The position numbers and the translations under genes were made by a program. A DNA stretch of 64,000 nucleotides from positions 1 to 64,000 of the forward strand of contig CAMCLK010000017.1 of the NCBI GenBank assembly GCA_945875585.1, given 5' to 3'. Under the pieces are notes generated by a model. The model saw only the letters and a list, made by a program, of their open reading frames with translations, was not told the origin of the DNA and made no database searches. Shown piece after piece: positions 1-8,499 of the stretch. Positions within the stretch are counted from its first letter, which is position 1. The number at the start of each line of letters is the position of its first letter. This stretch comes from Candidatus Kuenenia stuttgartensis. Its GTDB lineage: Bacteria > Planctomycetota > Planctomycetia > Gemmatales > Gemmataceae.

Positions 1-1224
1 TGAGAGGCAACGAACAGACGCCCAGCGCACAAAGTGATCGCTGTCGCCGAGAGCTTCAACCAGCGCGGGAGCCGCGGGTGCCGCATCGGGTCCCATGCCT
101 TCCAGCACATCCACCGATGCGCGGCGTACGCGTGCATCGGGATCGCGCAATGCTTCAATGAGTGTGGTCAGGCATGCCTTCAGCCCTTCACGGAGCGGAT
201 CTTCACCCGAATTGCCTGTTTGGGAAAGCCACGTTTGGCGTGCCCGTGCCACTTCGTCGAAAAACCGCTGGGCCTGCACACGCACACCTGCGTCGGAATC
301 ACGCAGACCGGCACTTGCCGTGGCCATCAGGTCACGAAGCGCAGTCAACATGGTCCGCTGGTCGGCAACGACTGGTGATTGATCGCGATACTCCCTTGGA
401 TTGGAGCCCGCCGGCGCAATGATTGGCTCGCCAAGCGAGGTATTAAGGCCCATTCCCAGCAGATAGGCCGAGGTCATTCCCAAACGCCGCACACGCGGTT
501 GGCTATCGGCACACACGAGGCGCAGTACTGGTGTGACACTTTGGGCAAAGTTGCCCATGGGTTCATACATGGAATGGGGTTTATCGCCGGCTCGGGTTTT
601 CAACCGCACTTGAGATTCGAGTGCTTCTGCCGCCAGAAAACGTGTGTTGGCTGGTTGGTTGGGGCTAGCAAGTTCTTTGAGAACCGACAGTACCTTGTCC
701 TGATGATTAGGAAGGCGACCAATAACGCGTAGGCCACTTTCCCGGGCTTCGGGCTCTCCTTGGCGGATCTGACGTTCAAGATCTGGCAAAAGGGCTCCAC
801 AGGCTTCGAGGATCGACAGGTTCGCGTGCTGGCCACGCGTTACTTCGTCGAGCCGTTCCAGCAACATCACGGCAGATTTGGAATCTGAGGACTTGAGTGT
901 TTGACGGTAACCTTCCACCAAGCGGGTGATGAGCTCGACGCGGAGGCGGTTTTCCACAGTCTGGAGCCGTGAATCCCCCGGCATGGTGCGCCATTCAGCT
1001 AATTGAAGAGCTTCACGCACTTCTTTTAGAGAAACCAATTCTGCTGCCCGTCGACGCAGCCTTGCTTCCCAGTCGCTGGAATCTCCAGGATTGGCACGCA
1101 GTTCCAACCGAAAAGCTTCCACGGCATCAGGAGGTGCTGCATGAACCAATCTTGCCTGACCGCTCATCAGGGCCAAGCCTACCAACGCAGCACCACTTGT
1201 CAGCCATGACTTGAATCTGCGCAT
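1..1224 (-). CDS. Exported HEAT-repeat protein, 3' end cut by window edge
   Basis: The frame stays open from an ATG at 1224 down to base 1, giving 408 codons; the C-terminus lies outside the window. GGTGGAG sits about 8 bases before the ATG. The N-terminus has a basic stretch and a hydrophobic run (residues 9-22) ending near a signal-peptidase-like site, so the protein is probably exported. Residues 150-200 and 330-408 contain helical pairs typical of HEAT repeats, with motifs such as DPDARVRRASVDVL and DSDHFVRWASVRCL. HEAT repeats usually mediate protein contacts. It reads away from the htrA-like gene's 5' neighbour, with an 84-base gap. Partner and role are unknown. The HEAT assignment comes from motif reading only. 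Confidence 0.85.
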   Translation of the reverse strand, partial: MRRFKSWLTSGAALVGLALMSGQARLVHAAPPDAVEAFRLELRANPGDSSDWEARLRRRAAELVSLKEVREALQLAEWRTMPGDSRLQTVENRLRVELITRLVEGYRQTLKSSDSKSAVMLLERLDEVTRGQHANLSILEACGALLPDLERQIRQGEPEARESGLRVIGRLPNHQDKVLSVLKELASPNQPANTRFLAAEALESQVRLKTRAGDKPHSMYEPMGNFAQSVTPVLRLVCADSQPRVRRLGMTSAYLLGMGLNTSLGEPIIAPAGSNPREYRDQSPVVADQRTMLTALRDLMATASAGLRDSDAGVRVQAQRFFDEVARARQTWLSQTGNSGEDPLREGLKACLTTLIEALRDPDARVRRASVDVLEGMGPDAAPAAPALVEALGDSDHFVRWASVRCLS

Positions 1225-1308
1225 CAACAATCTCCACCTGCTTGGAAACAACTGCCTATGCGGCGGCTGATATCCAGCAGTAGGAGTAAATGCAAGTCCG
1301 GATGTGAT

Positions 1309-2466
1309 CTAACGCCAAAGACCTGGCTGAGGGGCTAGAGTTACTTCTATTTCGACGTTTTCGCCGTCGCGCATCACTGTAACTGTGACTTTGTCTCCTA
1401 CTTTTCGAGGCATGAGGATGTTTTGCAGGTCGCGCATGGTTACCAGTTTTTTACCTTCCACCTGATGGAGGACGTCACCGAGCCTGGTGCGGCCGAACCG
1501 ATCGACAGCCAGTCCCTTAAGACCCGCTTTTTCAGAGGCACCACCAGGGACCACTTCGCTGATGATCAGGCCTTCAATCCCCAGTGAACGTGCTGTGGCC
1601 TCTGGTAACAACGATACTCCCAATGCTGGACGCTCAACTTTGCCGTCTGTTATCAGGTGCGGCACCACCCGGTTGACGTCGTCAACCGGAATGGCAAACC
1701 CAATACCGGCCGAAGCTCCCGAAGGGCTGAAAATGGCTGTGTTGACACCAATCAGTCTGCCGGCCGAATCGAGGAGTGGGCCCCCGGAATTTCCCGGATT
1801 GATGGCGGCATCGGTCTGTATGGCATTGCGAATGCGCTGGTTGTTCTCGCCATCGATCTCGCGGCCGACTGCCGAAATGATTCCCGTGGTCAGGGTTTGG
1901 TCCAAACCGAAGGGATTGCCGATGGCAAAAACCTTCTGGCCTACTTTAAGGTCGTTGGAGCTTCCCAGCGGTAGAGGTTCGAGTTTGGCTCCGGAAGTAT
2001 CTATGCGCAAAACGGCGAGATCTGTTTCGGGAAAAACGCCGACCACCCGTGCCCGGAACGTTCGTCGATCGTGAAGGGTGACCTCTGCGGCATCTGCCTG
2101 CTGAATCACGTGGAAGTTTGTAACCACATGTCCGGTTTCATCCCACAGAAAGCCGGACCCGGTACCACTACGGACTTCGCGCCCACCAGAAAAACCGCGG
2201 CCATTGCGCTCAACAAGAGTGGTGATGTGAACCACTCCCTTTCTGGCGGTATCATAGAGTTGAATGGTCGCATTTTCATCGGAGGCAAGATCGCCACGGG
2301 GCGTAACAGGTCGCGCTTCGGCAGAAGGCTGTAGCTCCGGGCTCACCGTGAGGCGATCCCGAAGCACTAGAATAATGCAGACGCCTGAGAGTATTCCCAA
2401 GGCAAAGACAGTCCACGACCATCTGCCGAGCAATCCATCCCCACGTCCCGAAGATCCTTCCATCAT
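1309..2466 (-). CDS. HtrA/DegP-type trypsin-like serine protease with PDZ domain
   Basis: This 385-residue S1C-family protease should degrade or hold misfolded proteins at the cell envelope. Residues 17-36 form a membrane anchor with a short cytoplasmic tail. The trypsin-like domain follows (about 65-275) with the catalytic triad visible: His119 in TNFHVI, Asp149 in ETDLAVL, and Ser227 in GNSGGP. A single PDZ domain occupies about 280-378. The length fits one-PDZ HtrA proteins rather than two-PDZ DegP. The start is one of two adjacent ATG codons. It lies 14 bases downstream of clpB on the same strand, so the two probably form one stress-response transcript. No heat-shock operator was seen. 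Confidence 0.95.
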   Translation of the reverse strand: MMEGSSGRGDGLLGRWSWTVFALGILSGVCIILVLRDRLTVSPELQPSAEARPVTPRGDLASDENATIQLYDTARKGVVHITTLVERNGRGFSGGREVRSGTGSGFLWDETGHVVTNFHVIQQADAAEVTLHDRRTFRARVVGVFPETDLAVLRIDTSGAKLEPLPLGSSNDLKVGQKVFAIGNPFGLDQTLTTGIISAVGREIDGENNQRIRNAIQTDAAINPGNSGGPLLDSAGRLIGVNTAIFSPSGASAGIGFAIPVDDVNRVVPHLITDGKVERPALGVSLLPEATARSLGIEGLIISEVVPGGASEKAGLKGLAVDRFGRTRLGDVLHQVEGKKLVTMRDLQNILMPRKVGDKVTVTVMRDGENVEIEVTLAPQPGLWR

Positions 2467-2480
2467 AGGATGTTACCCCA

Positions 2481-5081
2481 TTAAGTTGCGACAAACGAAA
2501 GACCACCGTCCGTTGTGTAATCAACCCGCACGTTTTGGCCATCGCGCACGGTGCCTTCAAGAATCTTGCGTGCCAGTGCTGTTTCCAGTTCGCGCTGCAA
2601 TACGCGTTTGAGTGGTCTGGCCCCATAAGCCGGATCATATCCCTTGTGCACCAAATGGCTACGTGCGGTATCGGTCAATTCGAGGGTTATCTGCCTTTCT
2701 GCTAATCGCTTGCGCAATCTGCCCAACTGGATTTCAACGATTTGGCCCAGATGGCGTTCATCGAGCGCATGAAACACAATGGTGTCGTCGATACGGTTGA
2801 GGAACTCAGGCCGGAAGTGCTTGCGCAGTTCATCCAGCACCATGTCTTTCATGCGATCGTAAACTTCGCCAACAAAGGAACCCTGATATTGCAGGATCTT
2901 CTGGCTGCCGATGTTGCTCGTGAGTATCACCAGCGTGTTCTTGAAGTCGACCACGCGACCCTGACCGTCTGTCAGCCGGCCATCATCAAGAACCTGAAGG
3001 AGCACATTGAACACGCCGTTGTGGGCTTTTTCGATTTCATCGAAAAGCAGTACAGCGTACGGTCGGCGGCGCACAGCCTCTGTAAGTTGGCCGCCTTCTT
3101 CGTGGCCAACATAACCCGGAGGAGCGCCAATCAATCGGGCGACCGTGTGCTTCTCCTGATATTCGGACATGTCGATGCGTATGAGCGCGCGTTCGTCGTC
3201 GAACAGGCATTCGGCAAGCGCCCGAGCCAGTTCTGTTTTCCCAACTCCGGTTGGGCCAAGAAAAATAAATGATCCTACCGGCCTTTGAGGGTCTTTTAGG
3301 CCGGACCGCGCGCGAAGCACAGCCTCGGCTACGGCAATAACAGCCTCATGCTGGCCGATGACCCGTTTGTGAAGTTCATCGCCAAGGTGAAGCAGTTTTT
3401 GTTTTTCCCCTTCAAGAAGGCGCGTAACAGGAACTCCGGTCCAGCGGCTGACGACAGCAGCAATATCTTCCTCATCGACCTCTTCCTTGATCAGGCGTGA
3501 GGTGCCCTGCGTGCCGATAAAATCTTTCTCGGCTTCAATCAGCGCGCGGTCAAGCTCGTTGAGTTTGCCATATTTCAATTCCGCCGCTTTGTTCAAATCG
3601 TATTCCCGTTCCGCCCGCTCGATAGCGACCTTGGTGGTTTCAATCTGTTCGCGCAGATCGCGCAATTTTTGAACCCGGCCTTTTTCAGCCTGCCACTGGG
3701 CCTGCAATGTGTCGGATTGTCCCTTCAATTCCGCCAGTTCTTTTTCAAGTTTCGATAATCGCTCGCGGCTGGCCGAGTCGGTTTCTTTTTTCAGCGCTAC
3801 CTGCTCTATCTCAAGCTGGCGACGGCGGCGCAGGCATTCATCGAGGCTAGCGGGCATGGAATCGATTTCCGTGCGAAGTTTGGCTGCCGATTCATCCACT
3901 AGGTCGATGGCCTTGTCCGGTAAAAATCGGTCAGCGATGTAGCGGTTGGAAAGTACCGCTGCGGCTACCATTGCCGAGTCTTTGATGCGCACGCCATGGT
4001 GTTGCTCGTACCGTTCACGCAGACCGCGCAATATCGATATGGTGTCTTCCACAGAAGGCTGATCAACGATTACAGGTTGGAACCGACGCTCAAGCGCCGG
4101 ATCTTTCTCGATATGCTTCCGAAACTCATCCAACGTTGTTGCGCCAATGCAGTGCAGCTCGCCACGCGCCAGCATCGGCTTGAGCAGATTGCCCGCATCC
4201 ATGGAGCCTTCAGCCTTGCCCGCGCCCACAACCGTGTGCAATTCGTCGATGAACAGAATAATGAGGCCTTGGCTATCGGATACTTCTTTCAAAACGGCCT
4301 TAAGGCGTTCTTCAAATTCACCCCGATATTTGGCACCGGCAATTAGGGCGCCCATATCGAGAGACACGATCTTTTTGTTTTTCAAGCCTTCGGGAACATC
4401 GCCCCGCACGATCCGCATCGCCAATCCTTCAGCAATGGCTGTTTTGCCAACACCGGGTTCGCCGATCAGGACGGGATTGTTCTTGGTGCGGCGCGACAAA
4501 ACCTGAACCACTCGGCGGATCTCTTCGTCGCGGCCGATGACCGGGTCGAGCTTGCCCTGTTCCGCCATTTTGGTGAGGTCGCGGCCGTATTTTTCAAGCG
4601 CCTCGTACGTGGCTTCCGGATTTTGGCTGGTCACACGCTGGCTACCACGAACCTCTTGCAGGGCCTGCATCAGGCGTTCGCGACTCAGGCCGAACTCCTT
4701 CAGAGCTTTCCCGGCAGCGCCTGTATCGGATAAAAGCGCAAGCAATAGGTGTTCTACAGAGACATAGTCGTCTTTGAAATTGGCCGATTCATCTTCGGCC
4801 TTAAGGCCAATGTCTGCTAGGCGCCGAGTAAGGGTTGGAACTCCGGCGCCACTACCCGATATCTTGGGTAGACTTTCTACCAAGGTAGCTGCTTTTCGTT
4901 TGAGGCCTTCAATGGCCACGCCCGTTTTGCGTAGAATCGATACCGCCAAACCGGGATCCTGATCGAGCAGAACAGCCAGCAGGTGCTCTGTATCGACTTG
5001 GCTGTTCCCTTGTCGTTGGGCCAGTTTTTGTGCACCCAGAATCGCTTCCTGAGCCTTTTCGGTCAAGCGTGCCAGATCCAT
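2481..5081 (-). CDS. clpB: ATP-dependent disaggregase ClpB
   Basis: Full-length Hsp100 chaperone of 866 residues, the usual ClpB size. It extracts polypeptides from aggregates together with DnaK. Domains in order: Clp N-domain (about 1-145), first AAA+ module with Walker A GEPGVGKT at 207-214 and Walker B LFIDE near 276-280, coiled-coil middle domain (about 405-525) rich in Glu/Lys/Arg, which separates ClpB from ClpA/ClpC, and second AAA+ module with Walker A GPTGVGKT at 609-616 and pore motif GYVG. It starts at an ATG preceded by GGGAG. The htrA-like gene follows after 14 bases. The 218 bases upstream show no CIRCE repeat that I could find, so HrcA control is not supported. Confidence 0.98.
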   Translation of the reverse strand: MDLARLTEKAQEAILGAQKLAQRQGNSQVDTEHLLAVLLDQDPGLAVSILRKTGVAIEGLKRKAATLVESLPKISGSGAGVPTLTRRLADIGLKAEDESANFKDDYVSVEHLLLALLSDTGAAGKALKEFGLSRERLMQALQEVRGSQRVTSQNPEATYEALEKYGRDLTKMAEQGKLDPVIGRDEEIRRVVQVLSRRTKNNPVLIGEPGVGKTAIAEGLAMRIVRGDVPEGLKNKKIVSLDMGALIAGAKYRGEFEERLKAVLKEVSDSQGLIILFIDELHTVVGAGKAEGSMDAGNLLKPMLARGELHCIGATTLDEFRKHIEKDPALERRFQPVIVDQPSVEDTISILRGLRERYEQHHGVRIKDSAMVAAAVLSNRYIADRFLPDKAIDLVDESAAKLRTEIDSMPASLDECLRRRRQLEIEQVALKKETDSASRERLSKLEKELAELKGQSDTLQAQWQAEKGRVQKLRDLREQIETTKVAIERAEREYDLNKAAELKYGKLNELDRALIEAEKDFIGTQGTSRLIKEEVDEEDIAAVVSRWTGVPVTRLLEGEKQKLLHLGDELHKRVIGQHEAVIAVAEAVLRARSGLKDPQRPVGSFIFLGPTGVGKTELARALAECLFDDERALIRIDMSEYQEKHTVARLIGAPPGYVGHEEGGQLTEAVRRRPYAVLLFDEIEKAHNGVFNVLLQVLDDGRLTDGQGRVVDFKNTLVILTSNIGSQKILQYQGSFVGEVYDRMKDMVLDELRKHFRPEFLNRIDDTIVFHALDERHLGQIVEIQLGRLRKRLAERQITLELTDTARSHLVHKGYDPAYGARPLKRVLQRELETALARKILEGTVRDGQNVRVDYTTDGGLSFVAT

Positions 5082-5299
5082 AGGAATGCTCCCGTTGTGT
5101 TCGTTGCTAACTATGAAAGCTTATGATTGCATATGCCGTGCCGTGAATGGCCGAAATTGGTTTTGTCTGGAATTACAGTGGTTTTTGGCAAGACAGCCTG
5201 CGAAGACATCTTTGCGTGTATGTCATTTTGGCACCGAGGAGGTCGCCGCTCGGAAGCCGATATATTTGATGCGCCATTTTGGCAGGCGATTTTGGTGGG

Positions 5300-7609
5300 T
5301 CAGGGTGCCGGGCGTGGACGGGATGCCAAATCGATCCAGCTTTCCCATTCTTTACGGGTTTTCTCGTCCTGATTGACCAGCAATTGGCGGATTTCCTGCA
5401 ACCGCGTCATCATGATTGTGGTTTGGTTTAAGGCTGCATGGCAGCGAACTGTGCCGCCCAAAGCGATTAATTTCTGTGACGGTTCTGTCAAGCGGGTTTG
5501 AGCGTTCTGGTACTGGTGGAGTGCTTCGTCGTAACGGCCCAGATTGAAAAGTGAGTCGGCCAGAAGGAAGAATACTTGGTCTTTTTCTCCTTCGGTTAGT
5601 GGTGTTCCCACGGCTTCGAGTTCAATGGCCAGAAGGAGCTCGCGGTAGGTGGCGACTGCCCGTTCCAGCCAACGTCGGTGTTCAGCTTGGAAATGATCAC
5701 GCGTTTCGGAGGTGATTTTCTCACCAGTGAGAAAATTCTGATGTTCCTGTCCTGCCAGCCTGCGGTAGGCATCTGCCAGCAGCAAACGTGCCCTGCCTGC
5801 CTGCGCATTGACTGGGTAGCGTTCGAGGGCTTCTTCTAGTCGCCTTACGCACATGCTCCAATTGCGGCGTTGATGCAGCAATGAACCAAGCGCATAGAGG
5901 GATAGTTGCTGAGCCTCCGGGTCCGGTTCTAGGCGCAATAACTGAATGTTCTGTTCTAGGGCATCGGAAGCGGCATCAAGATCGCCTTTCGCCATCGCAT
6001 CGGCTGCCAATCTGTACCGTGCCCGATAGGCATAAGGCGTGATAAAATTGATGCTGTTGCGATACGCCTCCAAAGATGCGGGTTTCTTATCCTGCTCACG
6101 AAGTGCTTCGCCAAGCCGATACCATGCTTCACCCATGCGTTCGGTACGCCGTTCGAGGCGGATAAACCGAGTGTAGTAGTCGGCAATTTCGGCTGGGCGT
6201 GCGGCCTCGCTTGCCAGTCGAGCGGCTTGCCAGACTTGGTCAGCCTGGAGGTCAGGGTCCCGTAGCAGGTCAGCCACCGAGGCGTGGCATGCCGCGGCTT
6301 CCAGAAACCGTTCTCGGGCACGTTTTAAGTTTTCCTCAGACGATGATTCAGGTTTACCTGCCTTGTCGCGTAGATTTCTCGCTTCCGCCTCGAGCAGTTC
6401 CGCACGGCGCGCGCGATTGGCAGCAGGGCCGCCAAGAACCGCAATGGAATCGTTAAGGGTCAGTGCCGCTTCAAACCGGCCAGATTGAGCCCAAAGGGTG
6501 ATGATTTTTTCTAATAGTTCCCGCGATTGAACAAGGCTGACAAGTGTGTTTGTGTAGAGGTTAGGTTCTGTAATGTCTCGTAAGGCCGACCGTGCAAGCC
6601 TCAAGGTAGGATCGCTGCTTGGGTCTGTTGCCCGGATTTCCGCAAGTTGCAATGAAGCGGCTTGAGCAACATCGGCAGGTCCAGCGGTGATGGCCTCTTC
6701 CCAAGCGCGTGCGGCATCGGTGGTGTGTCCCAATTTGGATTGCGCCTGTCCTAGGCGGAACCAAGCCAACCCGGTTTGATTGGGTTCAGGTTTTTCCTGC
6801 AAAACGATTTGCCATGCTGTGGCTGCTTCAGCCCAGCGGCTGTCATCGTGGTAGCTTCGGGCGATGAGCCAACGCGCGTTGATTCGAAGTTCCCGTGGAG
6901 CACGCGCGCTGACTTTGTCGAGCACCTTGCGCGCTTCTTCGCCACGACCAAGCCTCAGGTTCAGTTCGCCTGCAGCTATCTGGGCTGCGGCGCGACGCTC
7001 GTCGGAAAGCGTTGCCAGGCTGCGAAGCGTTTCGTTGGCGCGCAGGGCGCCGGCCAGATCGGGTGGATCCAGACGTGAGCAGAGTAGCCCCAACAATTCA
7101 TAAGCTTCCGCGGCAGATGTCGAGTCTTCCGGAAGGGTTTTCAGCCGGGCAATCTCGTCTGCCATGTTCAACTTGGTGATCAGACTGATGCGCCCGCGTG
7201 CGATTTGGAGCAGAGAGAGTTCATCATTGGCAAGCTGGTCTTCCGCAACCCCTTGGAGTTTCTTGCCGGCCGCCTGAGCGGTGGTAACGGCCAAGACCTC
7301 CGACTGGCTGGCGGCTTGAATCAACATGGCGCGCGCCACTAGGAGTGATGCGGAAGCTGTCAGGCGGGGATCTGTTTCTGCAACTTGCGAGGCAAGGCTT
7401 ATGGCGACTTCCGGTTTGTTTTGGTCGAGTGCTTCGCGGCCCTGAGTCAGGAGGCGTTGCGCTGAAGGTGGGCCGATGAGTTCCAGTTTCCCCATCAGAA
7501 CCGCGGCAACTAATGCTGCGATGCCGCCTAAAAACAGTGGCCAAGCCCAAGCGGGGCCGGCAGATCTGCCAGCGCGTCGGTAGCCAGATTTGGCGTGCGG
7601 TCCTGCCAT
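5300..7609 (-). CDS. Membrane-anchored tetratricopeptide repeat protein
   Basis: A 769-residue protein with one N-terminal membrane span (about 24-42) after a short basic cytoplasmic segment. The rest is almost entirely helical and holds many TPR-like units, for example AWFRLGQAQSKLGHTTDAARAWEEAI, AWYRLGEALREQDKKPASLEAYRNS and LADSLFNLGRYDEALHQYQNA. TPR arrays act as scaffolds for protein complexes, and this one would face the periplasm. No enzymatic motif was seen. It is separated from clpB by 218 bases with no obvious shared signal, and its 5' end faces a divergent plus-strand operon starting at 7759. The specific role is unknown. Confidence 0.85.
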   Translation of the reverse strand: MAGPHAKSGYRRAGRSAGPAWAWPLFLGGIAALVAAVLMGKLELIGPPSAQRLLTQGREALDQNKPEVAISLASQVAETDPRLTASASLLVARAMLIQAASQSEVLAVTTAQAAGKKLQGVAEDQLANDELSLLQIARGRISLITKLNMADEIARLKTLPEDSTSAAEAYELLGLLCSRLDPPDLAGALRANETLRSLATLSDERRAAAQIAAGELNLRLGRGEEARKVLDKVSARAPRELRINARWLIARSYHDDSRWAEAATAWQIVLQEKPEPNQTGLAWFRLGQAQSKLGHTTDAARAWEEAITAGPADVAQAASLQLAEIRATDPSSDPTLRLARSALRDITEPNLYTNTLVSLVQSRELLEKIITLWAQSGRFEAALTLNDSIAVLGGPAANRARRAELLEAEARNLRDKAGKPESSSEENLKRARERFLEAAACHASVADLLRDPDLQADQVWQAARLASEAARPAEIADYYTRFIRLERRTERMGEAWYRLGEALREQDKKPASLEAYRNSINFITPYAYRARYRLAADAMAKGDLDAASDALEQNIQLLRLEPDPEAQQLSLYALGSLLHQRRNWSMCVRRLEEALERYPVNAQAGRARLLLADAYRRLAGQEHQNFLTGEKITSETRDHFQAEHRRWLERAVATYRELLLAIELEAVGTPLTEGEKDQVFFLLADSLFNLGRYDEALHQYQNAQTRLTEPSQKLIALGGTVRCHAALNQTTIMMTRLQEIRQLLVNQDEKTRKEWESWIDLASRPRPAP

Positions 7610-7758
7610 AGAATGACCGAACTCGCCTTCCGGATCGTGGATTACGGTTTAAACACTTCCCTGCATATGGCTTGTGTGGGCTCTCCGAATCAAGGCGGTC
7701 TGGCCAGAACCGGTTCAAACTGGCAGGATGATAATGCGAAATCAGGGAGCAGCCAGTT

Positions 7759-7890
7759 ATGGAAGTTCAAGAATCGTTCGACCGTGAAGACCAGTCGTTG
7801 TTGCGCACGCTGATTTATATATGGACGGGGCTATTCGCCATGGGTGCGGCATTATATGCCGTGGTCGTGGCTCTAAGCTGGCCTGCATAA
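7759..7890 (+). CDS. Small single-span membrane protein, 43 residues
   Basis: A short frame from ATG 7759 to TAA 7890 encodes 43 residues. An acidic N-terminal head (MEVQESFDREDQ) is followed by a hydrophobic run of about 22 residues (LIYIWTGLFAMGAALYAVVV), which predicts one membrane helix near the C-terminus. GGGAG lies about 9 bases upstream. The gene is followed after 31 bases by another plus-strand gene with its own good ribosome-binding site, so the two are probably co-transcribed. No family was recognised. The main doubt is length, since a frame this short could arise by chance, but the start signal and amphipathic layout support it. Confidence 0.55.
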   Translation: MEVQESFDREDQSLLRTLIYIWTGLFAMGAALYAVVVALSWPA

Positions 7891-7921
7891 ATGCGCTGTT
7901 GGCGCATGATGGGAGTGTAAG

Positions 7922-8371
7922 GTGGCTTTGGAAATTCTGCAGGCGCGATTGCGCTTGGGTGAAAACGATTTGGAATCGACTCTCAGGAAACATCTGGAGT
8001 CCCAGGGGGACATGGATCTGGAGTCTATTCGAATTCGTCCCGAAGGCGTGGTGGCACGGGGTAAGTATGAGATGGGCTGGATGAAGGTTGGCGTTGAGCT
8101 GATCTTTCTGCCCAAGGCTGAAGCTGGAAAACTCCGGTTCGATCTTAACGGGTTGCGATTGGTTCAGGGGGTTGGCCTGCCGGGTATGTTGCGCGGTTTG
8201 ATCATGGATCTGGTCACCGAACTCCTCAAAGAAATGCCCGGCGTGGTGGTGGACAACGAAACAATCTGGGTCGATCCGGTAGCAGCGGCGCTCACATGGG
8301 GTTTCGACGTGAGGATGAATCTCACGGGCGTTGTCGCGGAATCGGGATTTCTGGAATTGATCGCTGGTTAA
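7922..8371 (+). CDS. Conserved-looking unknown protein, 149 residues
   Basis: The start is a GTG at 7922, with GGGAG 6 bases upstream; a stop at 7907-7909 excludes earlier starts. The protein has no signal peptide. It appears mixed alpha/beta with amphipathic strands (IRIRPEGVVARGKY, MKVGVELIFLPK) and a central hydrophobic helix (GMLRGLIMDLVTELL). The strand pattern with 'VARG' and 'FDLNGLRL' loosely recalls small lipid-binding DUF2993-like proteins, but that is a weak impression. It probably shares a transcript with the 43-residue membrane protein 31 bases upstream. Function is unknown. Confidence 0.7.
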   Translation: MALEILQARLRLGENDLESTLRKHLESQGDMDLESIRIRPEGVVARGKYEMGWMKVGVELIFLPKAEAGKLRFDLNGLRLVQGVGLPGMLRGLIMDLVTELLKEMPGVVVDNETIWVDPVAAALTWGFDVRMNLTGVVAESGFLELIAG

Positions 8372-8436
8372 TAGATAATTGCTTCGGCCCGATACCGCAC
8401 TATTAGTATTCCCAATAGTTTCTAATTAAAATCTGA

Positions 8437-8464
8437 GGGCTCCGCATACGGTGTTGCGGAGCCC
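8437..8464. terminator. Hairpin between convergent genes
   Basis: GGGCTCCGCA (8437-8446) pairs perfectly with TGCGGAGCCC (8455-8464) around an 8-base loop. It lies between the 3' ends of the plus-strand gene ending at 8371 and the minus-strand prolyl oligopeptidase ending at 8500. T-rich tracts follow on both strands but are interrupted, so termination may be partly Rho-independent in either direction. Confidence 0.65.
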
Positions 8465-8499
8465 CCCCGGTGATCTTTTTCATAAGCATCTGCGATCTG

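Noticed and set aside
2742-3272. Plus-strand 176-codon frame inside clpB
   Set aside because: It is antisense to the conserved second AAA module of clpB and has no ribosome-binding site or family resemblance.
5082-5299. CIRCE or other heat-shock operator upstream of clpB
   Set aside because: I looked for the CIRCE inverted repeat and an obvious sigma-32-like promoter in this gap and did not find them.
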